Shown here piece after piece: positions 17,191-26,669 of a stretch of DNA of 64,000 bases. The stretch spans positions 3,798,001-3,862,000 of the forward strand of contig NZ_CP120361.1 of the NCBI RefSeq assembly GCF_029457495.1, read 5' to 3'. Source of the DNA: Chelativorans sp. AA-79. Its GTDB lineage: Bacteria > Pseudomonadota > Alphaproteobacteria > Rhizobiales > Rhizobiaceae. The translations under genes and the position numbers were made by a program. The notes below the pieces were generated by a model. That model made no database searches and was not told the DNA's origin. It saw only the letters and a list, made by a program, of their open reading frames with translations. The first letter of the stretch is position 1. Each line of letters begins with the position of its first letter.

Positions 17191-19596
17191 TCACCCCGCG
17201 ATCTTCGAGAAATCGGCCACCCTGCCGGTCGCCTCGCGGATGCGGGCGAGCAGCGCCAGCCGGTTGGCGCGAACCGAATCTTCCTCGACATTTACGAGGA
17301 CTTTCTCAAAGAAAGAATCAACCGGCTCGCGCAGCGCCGCAAGCGCCGTCATGGCGGCCGAAAAGTCTTGGTTCTGAATCGCTTCGCCGGCTTCCTTCTT
17401 GGCCTGATTCACCGCGCTGAAGAGCCTGATCTCCGCTTCCTCTTTGAGGAGCGCGGGGTGGACGGCTTCGGCGATCCGCGTGCCCTTCTTCTCCTCGGCG
17501 GAAAGGATGTTCGCTGCGCGCTTGGTCCCCGTGAGAAGGTTCTGGCCCGTCTCGGTGCCGAGCAGGTCCGAAAGCGCTTCCACGCGGCGGACAACGAGCA
17601 GAAGGTCGTCGTTCGATGAAGGCGCAATCTCCCCCCTTGAGGGGGAGATGCCCGGCAGGGCAGAGGGGGGCAACGAAGAGCGCCCTTCATCAACTCGTGG
17701 AGAGGCCGGCGGGACAGCGCGCCCCTCTGTCGCCTTCGGCGACATCTCCCCCTCAAGGGGGGAGATCGGGCGCCCACTCGCCAGCACCGCGTCTATGAGA
17801 TCATAGCGGGCACCCTTGTCACGCAGGTAGACCTTCAGGCGGTCATGGAAGAAGGAGAGAAGAGAGTATGCAATCGCGCGCGCCGGATTGTAGTTAAAGG
17901 TCGTTCCCTCGACAGCCGTTGCAGCTAGCAATTGTGCCTCCCCATCCACAACAGCACCACCTGATCGAACCATATCCTCGGGAAGCGCAACAAGGGGGCG
18001 TTCAACGGCCGGTATGAGTGGCAGGAGAATCCCATTCTCCACCACGATCCTGATCACGCCGAGCGCCGCCCGTCTCAGCGCATACGGGTCCTTGCTTCCC
18101 GTCGGCTTCTCGTCGATCGCCCAGAAGCCGACGAGCATGTCGAGCTTGTCGGCGAGCGCAACGGCCACCGAGACCGGGTCGGTGGGCACGATGTCGGAGG
18201 GGCCGAGCGGCTTGTAGTGCTCTTCGAGCGCGCGGGCGACGGAGGGGTTCTCGCCTTGGAGCTCGGCGTATTTGCGGCCCATGGCGCCCTGGAGCTCGGG
18301 GAATTCGCCCACGACCTCCGTCTGCAGGTCGGCCTTGGCGAGGACGGCGGCGCGTTCGGCCAGCGCCGGGTCGGCGCCGACAACGGGTGCGAGCTCGCGC
18401 GCGAGCCGGCGGATACGCTCGACGCGCTCGCCTTGCGTGCCCAGTTCGGCGTGGAAGGTGACGCCGAGGTGGTCGAGCCGCGCCATCCGCTGGTCGAGCG
18501 GCTTTTTGAGATCGAGGCCGAATTTTTCGGCGGAATCCTTCAGCCGGTCGAGGTCCGGCAGGTCGGCCTGGTCGGTCCTCCAGAAATAGAGCGCGTCGGA
18601 CAGACGGGCGCGGACCACCTTGCCATTGCCGTAGGCGATGTCCTTGCCGCCATCCGATGCCGCGATATTGGCCGTGATGATGAAGCGGCTGGAGAGCTTT
18701 TCCGGCTCGCCCTGCGGGCGGGTGACGAAACACTTCTGGTTGGCGCGGATGGTTAGGCGGACGACCTCCGGCGGGATTGCCAGATAGGCTTCCTCAAACT
18801 CGCCCATGAGGACAACAGGCCATTCGACAAGGCCGGAGACCTCTTCCAGAAGCCCCTCGTCCTCGACCAGCTCGAGGCCGCTCGCGAAAGCGAGATTCTT
18901 CGCGTCGTCCAGGATGATGCGCTTGCGCCGCTCGGCATCGAGCACGACCTTCGCCTGCTCCAGCTTCTCCACATAGTCATCGAAGCGGCGGACGGTGATG
19001 GGGCCGGGCGCGTGGAAGCGGTGGCCGTAGGTGACGTTGCCGGAGCGGATGCCGTCGATCTCGAACTCGACCACCACCGGCTCCTCCGTCTCCGGGCCGA
19101 AGGTGCAGACGATCGACTGCAGCGGGCGTACCCAGCGTAGGCTGCCGGGATTGCGCGAATTGGAACCCCAGCGCATGGACTTCGGCCAGGGGAAATCGCG
19201 GATGACTCCGGGCATCAGCTCCGCGATGATCTCCTCGGCCGCCCTGCCCTTCTTCTCGATGACAGCGACGTAGAAGTCGCCCTTCTTCGGGTCGGTGTGC
19301 ACATGCGTCTGAGAGATGTCAGTCAGTCCTGACTTACGAAGGAAGCCCTGGATAGCCTGCTCCGGCGCGCTGGTCGACGGCCCCTTGATCTCCTCGCGCA
19401 CGTCGCGCGAGCGGGCGGTGATGCCGCGGACATCGAGCGCCAGGCGGCGCGGCGTCCAGTATTCCGAGGCCGCTTCGTAGGTGAGGCCCGCTTCCACCAG
19501 ACCGTCCGTCACCAGCTTCTTCAGGTCGCCCGCGGCCTTCCGCTGCATGCGGGCGGGGATTTCTTCGCTGCGAAGTTCAAGAAGAAGGTCGGGCAT
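17191..19596 (-). CDS. glyS: glycyl-tRNA synthetase beta subunit (with in-frame repeat insertion)
   Basis: The beta chain of the alpha2beta2 glycyl-tRNA synthetase, 801 residues. It starts [17 protein letters not shown] and contains the GlyS core stretches [20 protein letters not shown] and [20 protein letters not shown]. The protein is over 100 residues longer than the roughly 690 usual in other bacteria. Part of the excess is a low-complexity segment at about residues 611-657 ([18 protein letters not shown] through [11 protein letters not shown]), encoded by a palindromic repeat with perfect 24-base inverted ends at 17627-17766. The frame stays open across it. The last gene step overlaps the possible GTG of the Sua5 gene. 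glyQ lies upstream on the same strand across 436 bases. Confidence 0.95.
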   Translation of the reverse strand: MPDLLLELRSEEIPARMQRKAAGDLKKLVTDGLVEAGLTYEAASEYWTPRRLALDVRGITARSRDVREEIKGPSTSAPEQAIQGFLRKSGLTDISQTHVHTDPKKGDFYVAVIEKKGRAAEEIIAELMPGVIRDFPWPKSMRWGSNSRNPGSLRWVRPLQSIVCTFGPETEEPVVVEFEIDGIRSGNVTYGHRFHAPGPITVRRFDDYVEKLEQAKVVLDAERRKRIILDDAKNLAFASGLELVEDEGLLEEVSGLVEWPVVLMGEFEEAYLAIPPEVVRLTIRANQKCFVTRPQGEPEKLSSRFIITANIAASDGGKDIAYGNGKVVRARLSDALYFWRTDQADLPDLDRLKDSAEKFGLDLKKPLDQRMARLDHLGVTFHAELGTQGERVERIRRLARELAPVVGADPALAERAAVLAKADLQTEVVGEFPELQGAMGRKYAELQGENPSVARALEEHYKPLGPSDIVPTDPVSVAVALADKLDMLVGFWAIDEKPTGSKDPYALRRAALGVIRIVVENGILLPLIPAVERPLVALPEDMVRSGGAVVDGEAQLLAATAVEGTTFNYNPARAIAYSLLSFFHDRLKVYLRDKGARYDLIDAVLASGRPISPLEGEMSPKATEGRAVPPASPRVDEGRSSLPPSALPGISPSRGEIAPSSNDDLLLVVRRVEALSDLLGTETGQNLLTGTKRAANILSAEEKKGTRIAEAVHPALLKEEAEIRLFSAVNQAKKEAGEAIQNQDFSAAMTALAALREPVDSFFEKVLVNVEEDSVRANRLALLARIREATGRVADFSKIAG
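17627..17766. repeat. palindromic repeat element inserted in glyS
   Basis: A 140-base element bounded by perfect 24-base inverted repeats (17627-17650 and 17743-17766; core CTCCCCCCTTGAGGGGGAG on the left arm). Similar 'CTCCCCCTCAAGGGG' palindromes are common intergenic repeats in rhizobia. Here the element lies inside the coding region and is translated without stop or frameshift, adding a Pro/Ser/Glu/Gly-rich loop before the conserved [14 protein letters not shown] segment. Confidence 0.9.
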
Positions 19597-19840
19597 GGAT
19601 TGGCTCGATGCTTGGAAGGTTTGCCGGGGCAATAGCAACTCGCCCGGCAACTGTCACCCGATATGGTGCCGGAAATGGCATCTTTGGCCCCCAAAGTGGC
19701 ACCATCCGACATTGAGAAAAACTTCACCGCAGTGTCGGATCGGCAGGTGATCGCCCGTCCTTGGAGCGAAATCACTCAACGCAACGAAAGGCGCTGAAGC
19801 GCGAGCGCTTCAGGCGGCGAAGCTTTGTCCGGAACCGGCC

Positions 19841-20014
19841 ATGAAAACGGCATCGACACTTCTGCAACTGATCGCGCTTCTCGCCTGCTTCATGGCGCAT
19901 CAGGCCTTTTCGGACGAGATGGCCGGCGTCCGGCGCGCCATCGAGACGACGACCGGAAAGTGCAAACCGGCTGGGCCTTCCGCCCCCGCAATCTATTTCT
20001 GCCCCGAAACGTAA
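19841..20014 (+). CDS. small predicted secreted protein (57 residues)
   Basis: A short reading frame coding MKTASTLLQLIALLACFMAH followed by QAFSDEMAGVRRAIETTTGK and a tail with two cysteines (CKPAG and YFCPET). The first 24 residues look like a Sec signal peptide with cleavage after QAFS or nearby, leaving a mature peptide of about 33 residues in which the two Cys could form a disulfide. It lies in the 436-base gap between glyS and glyQ, on the opposite strand, and no good ribosome binding site is visible. It could be a truncated relic of a larger secreted protein. No family recognised. Confidence 0.4.
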   Translation: MKTASTLLQLIALLACFMAHQAFSDEMAGVRRAIETTTGKCKPAGPSAPAIYFCPET

Positions 20015-20032
20015 GGAGCGGTCGCCGACCGT

Positions 20033-20989
20033 TCAGGCGGCGGTCGCCAAGGTCGCTCCGCCTGCCTCCGTCTGGAGAAAGGCTTCGCCGCAAGCCTTCG
20101 CGAGGTCGCGCACGCGCAGGATATAGCTCTGGCGCTCGGTGACGGAGATCACGCCGCGCGCGTCGAGAAGATTGAACACGTGGGAGGCCTTGATGCACTG
20201 GTCATAGGCCGGGAAGACCATCTTGTGCAGGGCGGCGTTGTCGCTCGGGCGCGGGCTGCCTGCTTCCAGAAGCGCGCGGCACTCCTTCTCCGCATCCTCG
20301 AAGTGGCGGAAGAGGATTTCCGTGTTCGCATACTCGAAATTGTGCCGCGAATATTCCTGCTCCGCCTGCAGGAACACATCGCCATAGGTCACCTTGTCCA
20401 GCCCTTCGAGGCCGTTGAAATTCAGGTCGTAGACATTGTCGACGCCCTGCACATACATGGCCAGCCGCTCCAGCCCATAGGTAAGCTCGCCGGAGACGGG
20501 CGCACATTCGATGCCGCAGACCTGCTGGAAATAGGTGAACTGGGAGACCTCCATGCCGTCGCACCAGCACTCCCAGCCGAGCCCCCAGGCGCCGAGGGTC
20601 GGGCTTTCCCAATCGTCCTCGACGAAACGGATGTCGTGGAGCAGCGGGTCGAGGCCGATTGCGGCGAGCGAGCCCAGGTAGAGCTCCTGCAGGTTGGGCG
20701 GGTTCGGTTTCAGGATCACCTGATACTGGTAATAATGCTGCAGACGGTTCGGGTTTTCGCCGTAGCGGCCATCCTTCGGCCGCCGCGAAGGCTGCACATA
20801 GGCAGCGTTCCACGGCCGGGGCCCGAGCGAGCGCAGCGTCGTTGCCGGGTGGAAGGTGCCGGCACCCACCTCCATGTCGTAGGGCTGGAGAATCACGCAA
20901 CCCTGCGCGGCCCAATAATTATGCAGCGTCAGGATCAGGCCCTGGAAGGACCGGGAGGGGTGCATGTGCGGGAGGGCGCTTGCGTTCAC
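20033..20989 (-). CDS. glyQ: glycyl-tRNA synthetase alpha subunit
   Basis: The catalytic alpha chain of tetrameric glycyl-tRNA synthetase, about 318 residues. The diagnostic stretches [35 protein letters not shown] and WEWCxDG-like [19 protein letters not shown] are present. The start is placed at GTG 20989, because GGAGAA lies six bases upstream and the resulting N-terminus [18 protein letters not shown] is of usual length; ATG 20965 (MHPSRSF) is possible but has no ribosome binding site. Works with GlyS (17191-19596), encoded downstream on the same strand. Confidence 0.95.
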   Translation of the reverse strand: MNASALPHMHPSRSFQGLILTLHNYWAAQGCVILQPYDMEVGAGTFHPATTLRSLGPRPWNAAYVQPSRRPKDGRYGENPNRLQHYYQYQVILKPNPPNLQELYLGSLAAIGLDPLLHDIRFVEDDWESPTLGAWGLGWECWCDGMEVSQFTYFQQVCGIECAPVSGELTYGLERLAMYVQGVDNVYDLNFNGLEGLDKVTYGDVFLQAEQEYSRHNFEYANTEILFRHFEDAEKECRALLEAGSPRPSDNAALHKMVFPAYDQCIKASHVFNLLDARGVISVTERQSYILRVRDLAKACGEAFLQTEAGGATLATAA

Positions 20990-21135
20990 GCGAACTTCTC
21001 CAAGGATCAGGCTCGGCTCCGTCCTATTGCGGGCGCGCGTGAGCGTCAAGCAATTGGCTTGGGCGGCATGGTGCCGGGGATCAGCCGATCCGATAGGGTC
21101 CCGGATAGCCCTTCGGGGCTTCCGGGATCACGGAG

Positions 21136-23187
21136 TTATCGTCCGCCAGCAGGCAGCGTCAGCTCAAGGCCCGGGCGGATGCGGTTCGGATCACCCTTCA
21201 GAACCGGGTTCAGGTCGAGAATCTCGCGGAAGCGTTTGCCGTCGCCGAGCTCCTCCACGGCGATGGACCAGAGCGACTGGCCCGGCTTGACCTTGTAGGT
21301 CTCCCCGTTCGCGGCCGCCGCATCGGCGGCGGGAGCTTCTTCCGGCGCGGCCGCGGGTGTGTCGGGCTTTGCCGCGGGCTCCTCCGGCTTCTGCGCCGCC
21401 TGGGCCGAGGCTTCCTCGCTGAGGACGCGGGGCGTGCCCGCCGCGTCGGCCACCTTCTTGCCGTCCTCCGGCGGAAGGCCGTTCTCCAGCTTCTCCTCCA
21501 CCTGGGCCAGAAGATCGGGCTCGGGTTCGAGGTCCTTCACCTGAGCCCACTGATAGCGCGCCTCGAGGCGGCGGCCGACGCGCCAGTAGACGTCGCCCAG
21601 GTGGTCGTTCAGCACCGCATCCTCCGGGCGCAGCGAGACCGCGCGTTCGAGCTGCGTGACCGCCTCGTCGTACTGGCCGAGCCGGTAATAGGCCCAGCCG
21701 AGCGAATCCACGATGTAGCCGTCGCTGGGGCGCAGTTCGACCGCCTTGCGGATCAAGTCCATGCCCTCTTCGAGGTTCATGTTCATGTCGATCCAGGAAT
21801 AGCCGAGATAGTTCAGCACCTGGGGATGGTCGGGATAGAGCTCCAGCGCCGTCTTGAAGTTGGGCTCGGCCTTCGGCCACTCCTTCAGCCGCTCATAGGC
21901 GATGCCGCGCTGATAGAAGATGTTCCAGTGCTCGCGCGCGGGCTCGGCGATCTGCTCCACCGCCCGGTCGTAGAGCTCGGCCGCAGCACGGTAATTCTTC
22001 TCGCTGCTGTAGACGCCGCCAAGCGCCAGGTAGGCGCGCATGTCCTTCGGATCGGCATCGAGCACCTTCTTCAGATGCGCGATCGCCTCTTCGTTGCGCT
22101 TGAGATCGGCAAGGTTGAGCCCGATCTGGAAGGCGGCGAAGCGCGCCCAGGGCGAATCGTCCTCGATCTGGCGGTAGATGGCGATGGCCTCCTCGCCGTC
22201 TTGCTGCCGCTCGGCGACATGGGCCAACTGGACGAGGATGGCGTCGCTCCGCGGGCGCAGAGCGCGGCCGAGCTGGAGATAGAGGCGGACGAAGGCATCT
22301 CCGCCGCCGCTCGCAAGCTCGGTGCCGATATTGAGCAGGATCTCGGCTGCGCCGTCGGAAGGGTCCTTCACGACCGGCGCGAGCTTTTCGCCCGCCTCCA
22401 GCTTGGCACGCAGCTCGGGGATGGTGACGATGCCGCCGCCGGACTGCTCCGCCTGGCTGAGCACGGCGAGTGCGCGTTCGGTTTCGCCACGGCTGGAGAG
22501 ATAGGACGCATAGACCTCGGCGAGCCGACCGAACGTATCTGGCGCCACAGAGCGCGGCGCGAGTGTCCCCACCACCTCCTCGAAGGCGGCGTCCGCGTCC
22601 TCGTCCCGCCCGCCATAGGCCAGGATCAGCGCGTGATGATAGCCCTTGAAGAGTTCGTACCAATCGGGACCGTCGAGATCGTCGAGATTGGCGAGAGCAG
22701 CATCCACGTCGCCCTGCCCCACCTTGGCCCAGCTCGTCATGATACTGGTGATCAGACGGTCGAGATCCGATTCCAGAACGAGATTGAGCCAGCGCTCGGC
22801 TGCGGGGAAATCCTTGTCGCGGAAGGAATCGACGGCGAGCGCAAGGCGCGAGAAGCGCTCGACCTCGGGCACGGCCTGCAGCTTCTCCGCAAAGGGCAGC
22901 GCCTTGTCCAGGTCGCCCTGGCTGATAAGCGTGAGCAGCAGCGTCTGCTGCAGATCCGTGTTGTCGGGGTCGAAGGCGAGCGCACGCTCGTAATAGGTGA
23001 CGGCGCTGTTCAGATCGTTGTCGAACTCGGCCGCCCGCCCCGCGAGATAGGCGCCGGAAAAGGTCTTCGTCGGCACGGCGCCGGTGACCGCGGGCGTCGT
23101 TTCCTTGGCGATCCCCGCCTCGAGCGACATTGTCATGAAGACCGCGAGTGCCGCCGTCGTCCTGAGTGTTGCCTTCATTCGCCGCAT
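21136..23187 (-). CDS. exported TPR-repeat protein with C-terminal LysM domain
   Basis: A 683-residue exported protein. A signal-peptide-like N-terminus (MKATLRTTAALAVFMTMSLE) is followed by about ten tetratricopeptide repeats, clearest in YLGYSWIDMNMNLEEGMDLI, YIVDSLGWAYYRLGQYDEAV and AVLNDHLGDVYWRVGRRLEA. After a Pro/Ala/Glu-rich linker (about residues 575-625) comes a LysM domain (YKVKPGQSLWSIAVEEL through NRIRPGLELTLP, about residues 630-680). TPR proteins at this place beside the polyprenyl synthase are common in rhizobia; the LysM domain suggests peptidoglycan binding in the periplasm. A start three codons later (23178) is possible. The exact role is unknown. Confidence 0.88.
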   Translation of the reverse strand: MRRMKATLRTTAALAVFMTMSLEAGIAKETTPAVTGAVPTKTFSGAYLAGRAAEFDNDLNSAVTYYERALAFDPDNTDLQQTLLLTLISQGDLDKALPFAEKLQAVPEVERFSRLALAVDSFRDKDFPAAERWLNLVLESDLDRLITSIMTSWAKVGQGDVDAALANLDDLDGPDWYELFKGYHHALILAYGGRDEDADAAFEEVVGTLAPRSVAPDTFGRLAEVYASYLSSRGETERALAVLSQAEQSGGGIVTIPELRAKLEAGEKLAPVVKDPSDGAAEILLNIGTELASGGGDAFVRLYLQLGRALRPRSDAILVQLAHVAERQQDGEEAIAIYRQIEDDSPWARFAAFQIGLNLADLKRNEEAIAHLKKVLDADPKDMRAYLALGGVYSSEKNYRAAAELYDRAVEQIAEPAREHWNIFYQRGIAYERLKEWPKAEPNFKTALELYPDHPQVLNYLGYSWIDMNMNLEEGMDLIRKAVELRPSDGYIVDSLGWAYYRLGQYDEAVTQLERAVSLRPEDAVLNDHLGDVYWRVGRRLEARYQWAQVKDLEPEPDLLAQVEEKLENGLPPEDGKKVADAAGTPRVLSEEASAQAAQKPEEPAAKPDTPAAAPEEAPAADAAAANGETYKVKPGQSLWSIAVEELGDGKRFREILDLNPVLKGDPNRIRPGLELTLPAGGR

Positions 23188-23309
23188 GCCTTCCCTTCCG
23201 TCCGGTTCGGCAGCTTCCCGTACGGAAGCCGCCACGGAATCTCGCTACCCGCAGAGCATGGCCTTTTTGCGATTGCGCTTCAACCGATGCCGGCGATTTT
23301 CACGGGGCG

Positions 23310-24326
23310 TCAAGAAACGCGGCTGATGCAGAAATCGATGACATCGAAGAGGGCGGCCTTCTGCGGCGTGTTCTTGAGCGGTGCAAGCGCGTCGCGCGCG
23401 ATCTCGCCGAAATGGCGCGCGCGGCCGATCGTATCGCCGATAGCGCCGTGGCGCTTCATCAGCCCGATGGCCTTTTCGAGCGCGGCATCGTCGCTCTCGT
23501 CCTCCTCGATGGCGCGCTTCCAGAAAAGCCGCTCCTCCTCGGCGCCGCGCCGGTAGCTCAGGATCACCGGCAGGGTGACCTTCCCCTCACGGAAATCGTC
23601 GCCGACATTCTTGCCCAGATCGGTGGTGCTGCCGCCATAGTCCAGCGCATCGTCGACAAGCTGGAAGGCAAGGCCGAGATTGGTGCCGAAGGAGCGAAGG
23701 GCGGCCCGGTCGTTGCGCGTGGCCTCGGCGATGATGGGGCCCACCTCGGCGGCGGCGGAGAAGAGCGCAGCGGTCTTCGCCTTGATCACGCTGAGATATT
23801 CGTCCTCGGTGGTCTCGAGGTTCTTGGACACGCCGAGCTGCATCACCTCGCCCTCCGCGATCACGGCGGCGGCGGCGGAAAGCACGTCGAGGGCATCGAG
23901 CGAGCCGACATCGACCATCAGGCGGAAGGCCTGGCCGAGCAGGAAGTCGCCGACGAGGACGCTCGCCTGATTGCCCCAGATCATGCGCGCCGTCTTCTTG
24001 CCGCGCCGCATGTCGCTTTCGTCGACGACGTCGTCATGGAGCAGCGTGGCCGTGTGCATGAACTCGACGCTGGTGGCGAGCTTCACGTGGCCCTCGCCCG
24101 CGTAGCCGAACATCTGGGCGGCGGCGAGGGTGACCATCGGGCGCAGCCGTTTGCCGCCGGAGGAGATCAGGTGACGCGCAAGCTCGGGAATGAGTTCCAC
24201 ATCCGAGCCGGCCTTGGAGAGAATCAGCTCGTTGACCCGCGCCATATCGTCGTTGGTGAGACCGATCAGGCGGTCGATCGAGGCCGCACCGCGCTTGCCG
24301 TCTTCGAGGTTCAATACGACGCCCAC
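23310..24326 (-). CDS. all-trans polyprenyl diphosphate synthase (octa-/decaprenyl type)
   Basis: A 338-residue trans-isoprenyl diphosphate synthase that elongates farnesyl diphosphate with isopentenyl diphosphate to the ubiquinone side chain. The first Asp-rich motif is LLHDDVVDESDMRRG, the second is LVDDALDYGG, with GGKRLRPMVTL and GNQASVLVGDFLLGQAF between. Residues before the first motif (small/aromatic pattern FMHTAT) fit a long-chain enzyme. Alphaproteobacteria mostly make Q10, so decaprenyl (DdsA-type) is likely but not provable here. The product is the donor for UbiA at 12977-13960. Confidence 0.93.
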   Translation of the reverse strand: MGVVLNLEDGKRGAASIDRLIGLTNDDMARVNELILSKAGSDVELIPELARHLISSGGKRLRPMVTLAAAQMFGYAGEGHVKLATSVEFMHTATLLHDDVVDESDMRRGKKTARMIWGNQASVLVGDFLLGQAFRLMVDVGSLDALDVLSAAAAVIAEGEVMQLGVSKNLETTEDEYLSVIKAKTAALFSAAAEVGPIIAEATRNDRAALRSFGTNLGLAFQLVDDALDYGGSTTDLGKNVGDDFREGKVTLPVILSYRRGAEEERLFWKRAIEEDESDDAALEKAIGLMKRHGAIGDTIGRARHFGEIARDALAPLKNTPQKAALFDVIDFCISRVS

Positions 24327-24469
24327 CAGTGCTTCTCCTTCCTTGCCGGCCTGCGCCGGAAGTGTATGGCCGCTGCCGCCGCCGCCGCAAGCGGCGAATT
24401 AGCGCGGGTTTTCGGTAGGACAACCGGCGCTCATTTACAAGCGCGCACCAACCTGCCAACGTCGCCGGC

Positions 24470-24694
24470 ATGATCGAACTCATCCGCACCAATGACGCCG
24501 TCGCCATCTCCTTCATCGAAAGCCTGCTGCGCGACGCGGACATCGACTACCACATCGCGGACCGGAACATGAGCATCATGGAAGGTTCCCTCGGTGTCCT
24601 GCCGCGGCGCGTGCTGGTCGCGGAGGAACAGGCCGAAGAGGCGCGCCGGCTTCTCGCCGATGCCGGGCTGTTGGGGACCGGGGGTGAGGATTGA
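24470..24694 (+). CDS. DUF2007 domain protein
   Basis: A 74-residue protein matching the short DUF2007 family: MIELIRTNDAVAISFIESLL, then ADIDYHIADRNMSIMEGSLG and the closing VAEEQAEEARRLLADAGLL. Members adopt a small ferredoxin-like fold; no function is established. It diverges from the polyprenyl synthase and precedes the methyltransferase gene by 79 bases, an arrangement often seen in rhizobia. The ribosome binding site is weak, so it may be translated from a short leader. Confidence 0.88.
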   Translation: MIELIRTNDAVAISFIESLLRDADIDYHIADRNMSIMEGSLGVLPRRVLVAEEQAEEARRLLADAGLLGTGGED

Positions 24695-24773
24695 AATCGT
24701 CGCCGGGAACGCGTGAAAAGGCGCCGGCCGAACTTGCCTCGGGCCCGGAATAATTTCGCATCGTCGCCAACCC

Positions 24774-25550
24774 ATGAACCGCAAATCGGACTTCACCGTC
24801 GACGCCTTCCACCGCGGTGGCTTCCACCTCGTGCAGCCCGTCGGCAAGGGGCATCGGGCGGGGCTGGACGCCATGCTGCTTGCTGGCGCGGTGCCTGACG
24901 GCTTCGCCGGGCGGGTTGCCGATCTCGGCGCAGGTGCGGGTGCGGCGGGGTTTGCGGTCGCCGCCCGCTGCCCGCAGGCGCAAGTGCTCCTGGTCGAAAA
25001 GACGGAGGAAATGGCGGAGTGTGCGCGCAAAAGCTGCGACCTCCCTCAGAATGCGGCGCTTGCTCCCCGCCTCGCGGTGCTTCAGGCCGATGTGGAGCTT
25101 GCCGGCCCCGAACGCGCGCAAGCGGGACTTGATGACCGGTCCTTCGACTTCGTCATCATGAACCCGCCCTTCAACGCGGCCCGCGACCGCGCCACGCCGG
25201 ATGCGCTCAGACGCGAGGCGCATGTCATGGCGGACGGGCTCTTCGAGCGCTGGCTGAGGACGGCGTCAGCCATCACCGGACCTCGGGGCGAGGTGGCGAT
25301 CATCGCCCGGCCGGCATCGCTCGGCGACATCCTTGCGGCGCTGGAAGGCCGATTCGGCAGCCCGCGCTGCATGCCGATCCACCCGCGCCCCGAGGCGGAG
25401 GCGATCCGCATCCTCCTGCATGCCCGCAAGGGCGCGCGCGGTGCACTCGCGCTCGCAACGCCGCTCGTGCTGCACGAGAAGGACGGCCGCGCCTTCACCG
25501 CGCGCGCCGACGCCGTCATCAACGGCAGGGAAACCCTTTTCACCTATTGA
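24774..25550 (+). CDS. tRNA1(Val) A37 N6-methyltransferase-like SAM-dependent enzyme
   Basis: A 258-residue Rossmann-fold methyltransferase of the TrmN6/YfiC type. Motif I is VADLGAGAGAAGFAVA and the catalytic motif IV is IMNPPFNAARD, the NPPF form expected for amino-group methylation of adenine. The N-terminus DAFHRGGFHLVQPVGKGHRA and the QPVGKGHR-AGLDAMLLA region are typical of the family, in which rhizobial members carry a longer variable loop after the NPPF motif. Target A37 of tRNA1(Val) is inferred from homology to the E. coli enzyme. Confidence 0.85.
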   Translation: MNRKSDFTVDAFHRGGFHLVQPVGKGHRAGLDAMLLAGAVPDGFAGRVADLGAGAGAAGFAVAARCPQAQVLLVEKTEEMAECARKSCDLPQNAALAPRLAVLQADVELAGPERAQAGLDDRSFDFVIMNPPFNAARDRATPDALRREAHVMADGLFERWLRTASAITGPRGEVAIIARPASLGDILAALEGRFGSPRCMPIHPRPEAEAIRILLHARKGARGALALATPLVLHEKDGRAFTARADAVINGRETLFTY

Positions 25551-25639
25551 CGTTGCCAATTAAGGTCGTTCCCGGACAGCGCCATTGCGTCCCGCCGGCC
25601 AATGCCTACATGACACCGAAACCGCCCCGGAGACCCGAC

Positions 25640-26500
25640 GTGAAAGAATCGCTGGCACGCCTCCTGCCGAAATCCCTCCGCTCCGACGCCGTCACGATCC
25701 CCGTCATCAGGCTGCACGGCACGATCATGGCGGGCGGAAGCCCCATGCGCCAGTCCCTTTCGCTCGCTTCCACGGCAGCGCTTCTGGAAAAGGCGTTCTC
25801 CTTCTCCGCGCCGGCCGTGGCCATCTCCGTCAACTCGCCGGGTGGCTCGCCCGTGCAGTCGCGCCTCATCTACCGGCGCATCCGCGACCTCGCCGAGGAG
25901 AAGAAGAAGCGCGTGCTCGTCTTCGTCGAGGACGTCGCGGCTTCCGGTGGCTACATGATCGCGCTTTCGGGCGACGAGATCATCGCCGACTCCTCCTCCA
26001 TCGTGGGCTCGATCGGCGTCGTCTCGGCAGGTTTTGGTTTCCAGGACCTCATCAGGAAGATCGGCGTCGAGCGGCGCGTGCACACATCCGGCCGCAACAA
26101 GGCCATCCTCGATCCCTTCCAGCCGGAAAAGGAAGAGGATGTGGAGCGGCTCAAGGCACTGCAGGAGGACGTGCACCAGAGCTTCATCGCGCTGGTGAAG
26201 GAGCGGCGCGGGGCGAAGCTCGCCGAGGACGACGATCTCTTCACCGGGCTGTTCTGGACCGGCGAGCGCGGCCATAGCCTTGGTCTCGTGGACGCCACCG
26301 GCGACATGCGCTCCTATCTCAAGAAACGCTATGGCGAGAAGACGCGCCTCAAGCTGGTGAGCGCGCCGCGCGGGCTGTTGGGACGCCGGCTCGGCTTCTT
26401 CGGCATCGACGGGCGCGGGGCGGATATCGCCGCGGCCGCCGCCACGGGCCTCCTGGAGGCGGCGGAGGACCAGGCGCTGTGGCGCCGGTATGGGCTGTGA
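25640..26500 (+). CDS. S49 family peptidase (SppA-like)
   Basis: A 286-residue serine protease of the signal peptide peptidase A / SohB family. The Ser nucleophile is in EDVAASGGYMIALSGDEI, and the Lys general base is probably that of TSGRNKAILDPFQP. The preceding SVNSPGGSPVQS and SSSIVGSIGVVSAGFG are family landmarks. No clear N-terminal membrane anchor is visible, as in rhizobial short forms. GTG 25640 is preferred: GGAG lies seven bases upstream and the product starts V-KESLARLLPKSLRSD; ATG 25610 is the alternative. It follows the methyltransferase gene by 89 bases and is followed by a strong hairpin terminator. Confidence 0.9.
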   Translation: MKESLARLLPKSLRSDAVTIPVIRLHGTIMAGGSPMRQSLSLASTAALLEKAFSFSAPAVAISVNSPGGSPVQSRLIYRRIRDLAEEKKKRVLVFVEDVAASGGYMIALSGDEIIADSSSIVGSIGVVSAGFGFQDLIRKIGVERRVHTSGRNKAILDPFQPEKEEDVERLKALQEDVHQSFIALVKERRGAKLAEDDDLFTGLFWTGERGHSLGLVDATGDMRSYLKKRYGEKTRLKLVSAPRGLLGRRLGFFGIDGRGADIAAAAATGLLEAAEDQALWRRYGL

Positions 26501-26529
26501 TGCCGCCTTTGCTCAGCCGTCAAACCGCC

Positions 26530-26578
26530 TTGGATCATGATGCCGCCTCGTTGAATCGGCATCATGATCCAACTTTTT
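26530..26578 (+). terminator. strong hairpin terminator after the S49 peptidase gene
   Basis: A perfect 16-base stem (26530-26545 with 26557-26572, TTGGATCATGATGCCG and its complement) around an 11-base loop, followed by CTTTTT. It stands 30 bases after the peptidase stop and just before the interspersed repeat at 26585. Confidence 0.8.
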
Positions 26579-26584
26579 GCTTGA

Positions 26585-26629
26585 GCATGATCTTTTCCGA
26601 AAACCGGCATCCACTTTTCGGGATCATGC
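26585..26629. repeat. rhizobial interspersed palindrome (GCATGATC...GATCATGC)
   Basis: A 45-base nested palindrome: outer arms GCATGATC (26585-26592) and GATCATGC (26622-26629), inner arms CCGAAAA (26597-26603) and TTTTCGG (26615-26621), with the centre ACCGGCATCCAC. I know closely similar sequences as abundant intergenic repeats in Mesorhizobium and related genera. Function unknown. Confidence 0.8.
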
Positions 26630-26669
26630 CCTAGAATGACATCGATCGCCGCCAAGGAGGCATTTGGCC

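Noticed and set aside
19790-19816. CTGAAGCGC-GA-GCGCTTCAG palindrome upstream of the small secreted peptide
   Set aside because: Simple GC-rich palindrome with a two-base centre; no repeat family or regulator could be linked to it.
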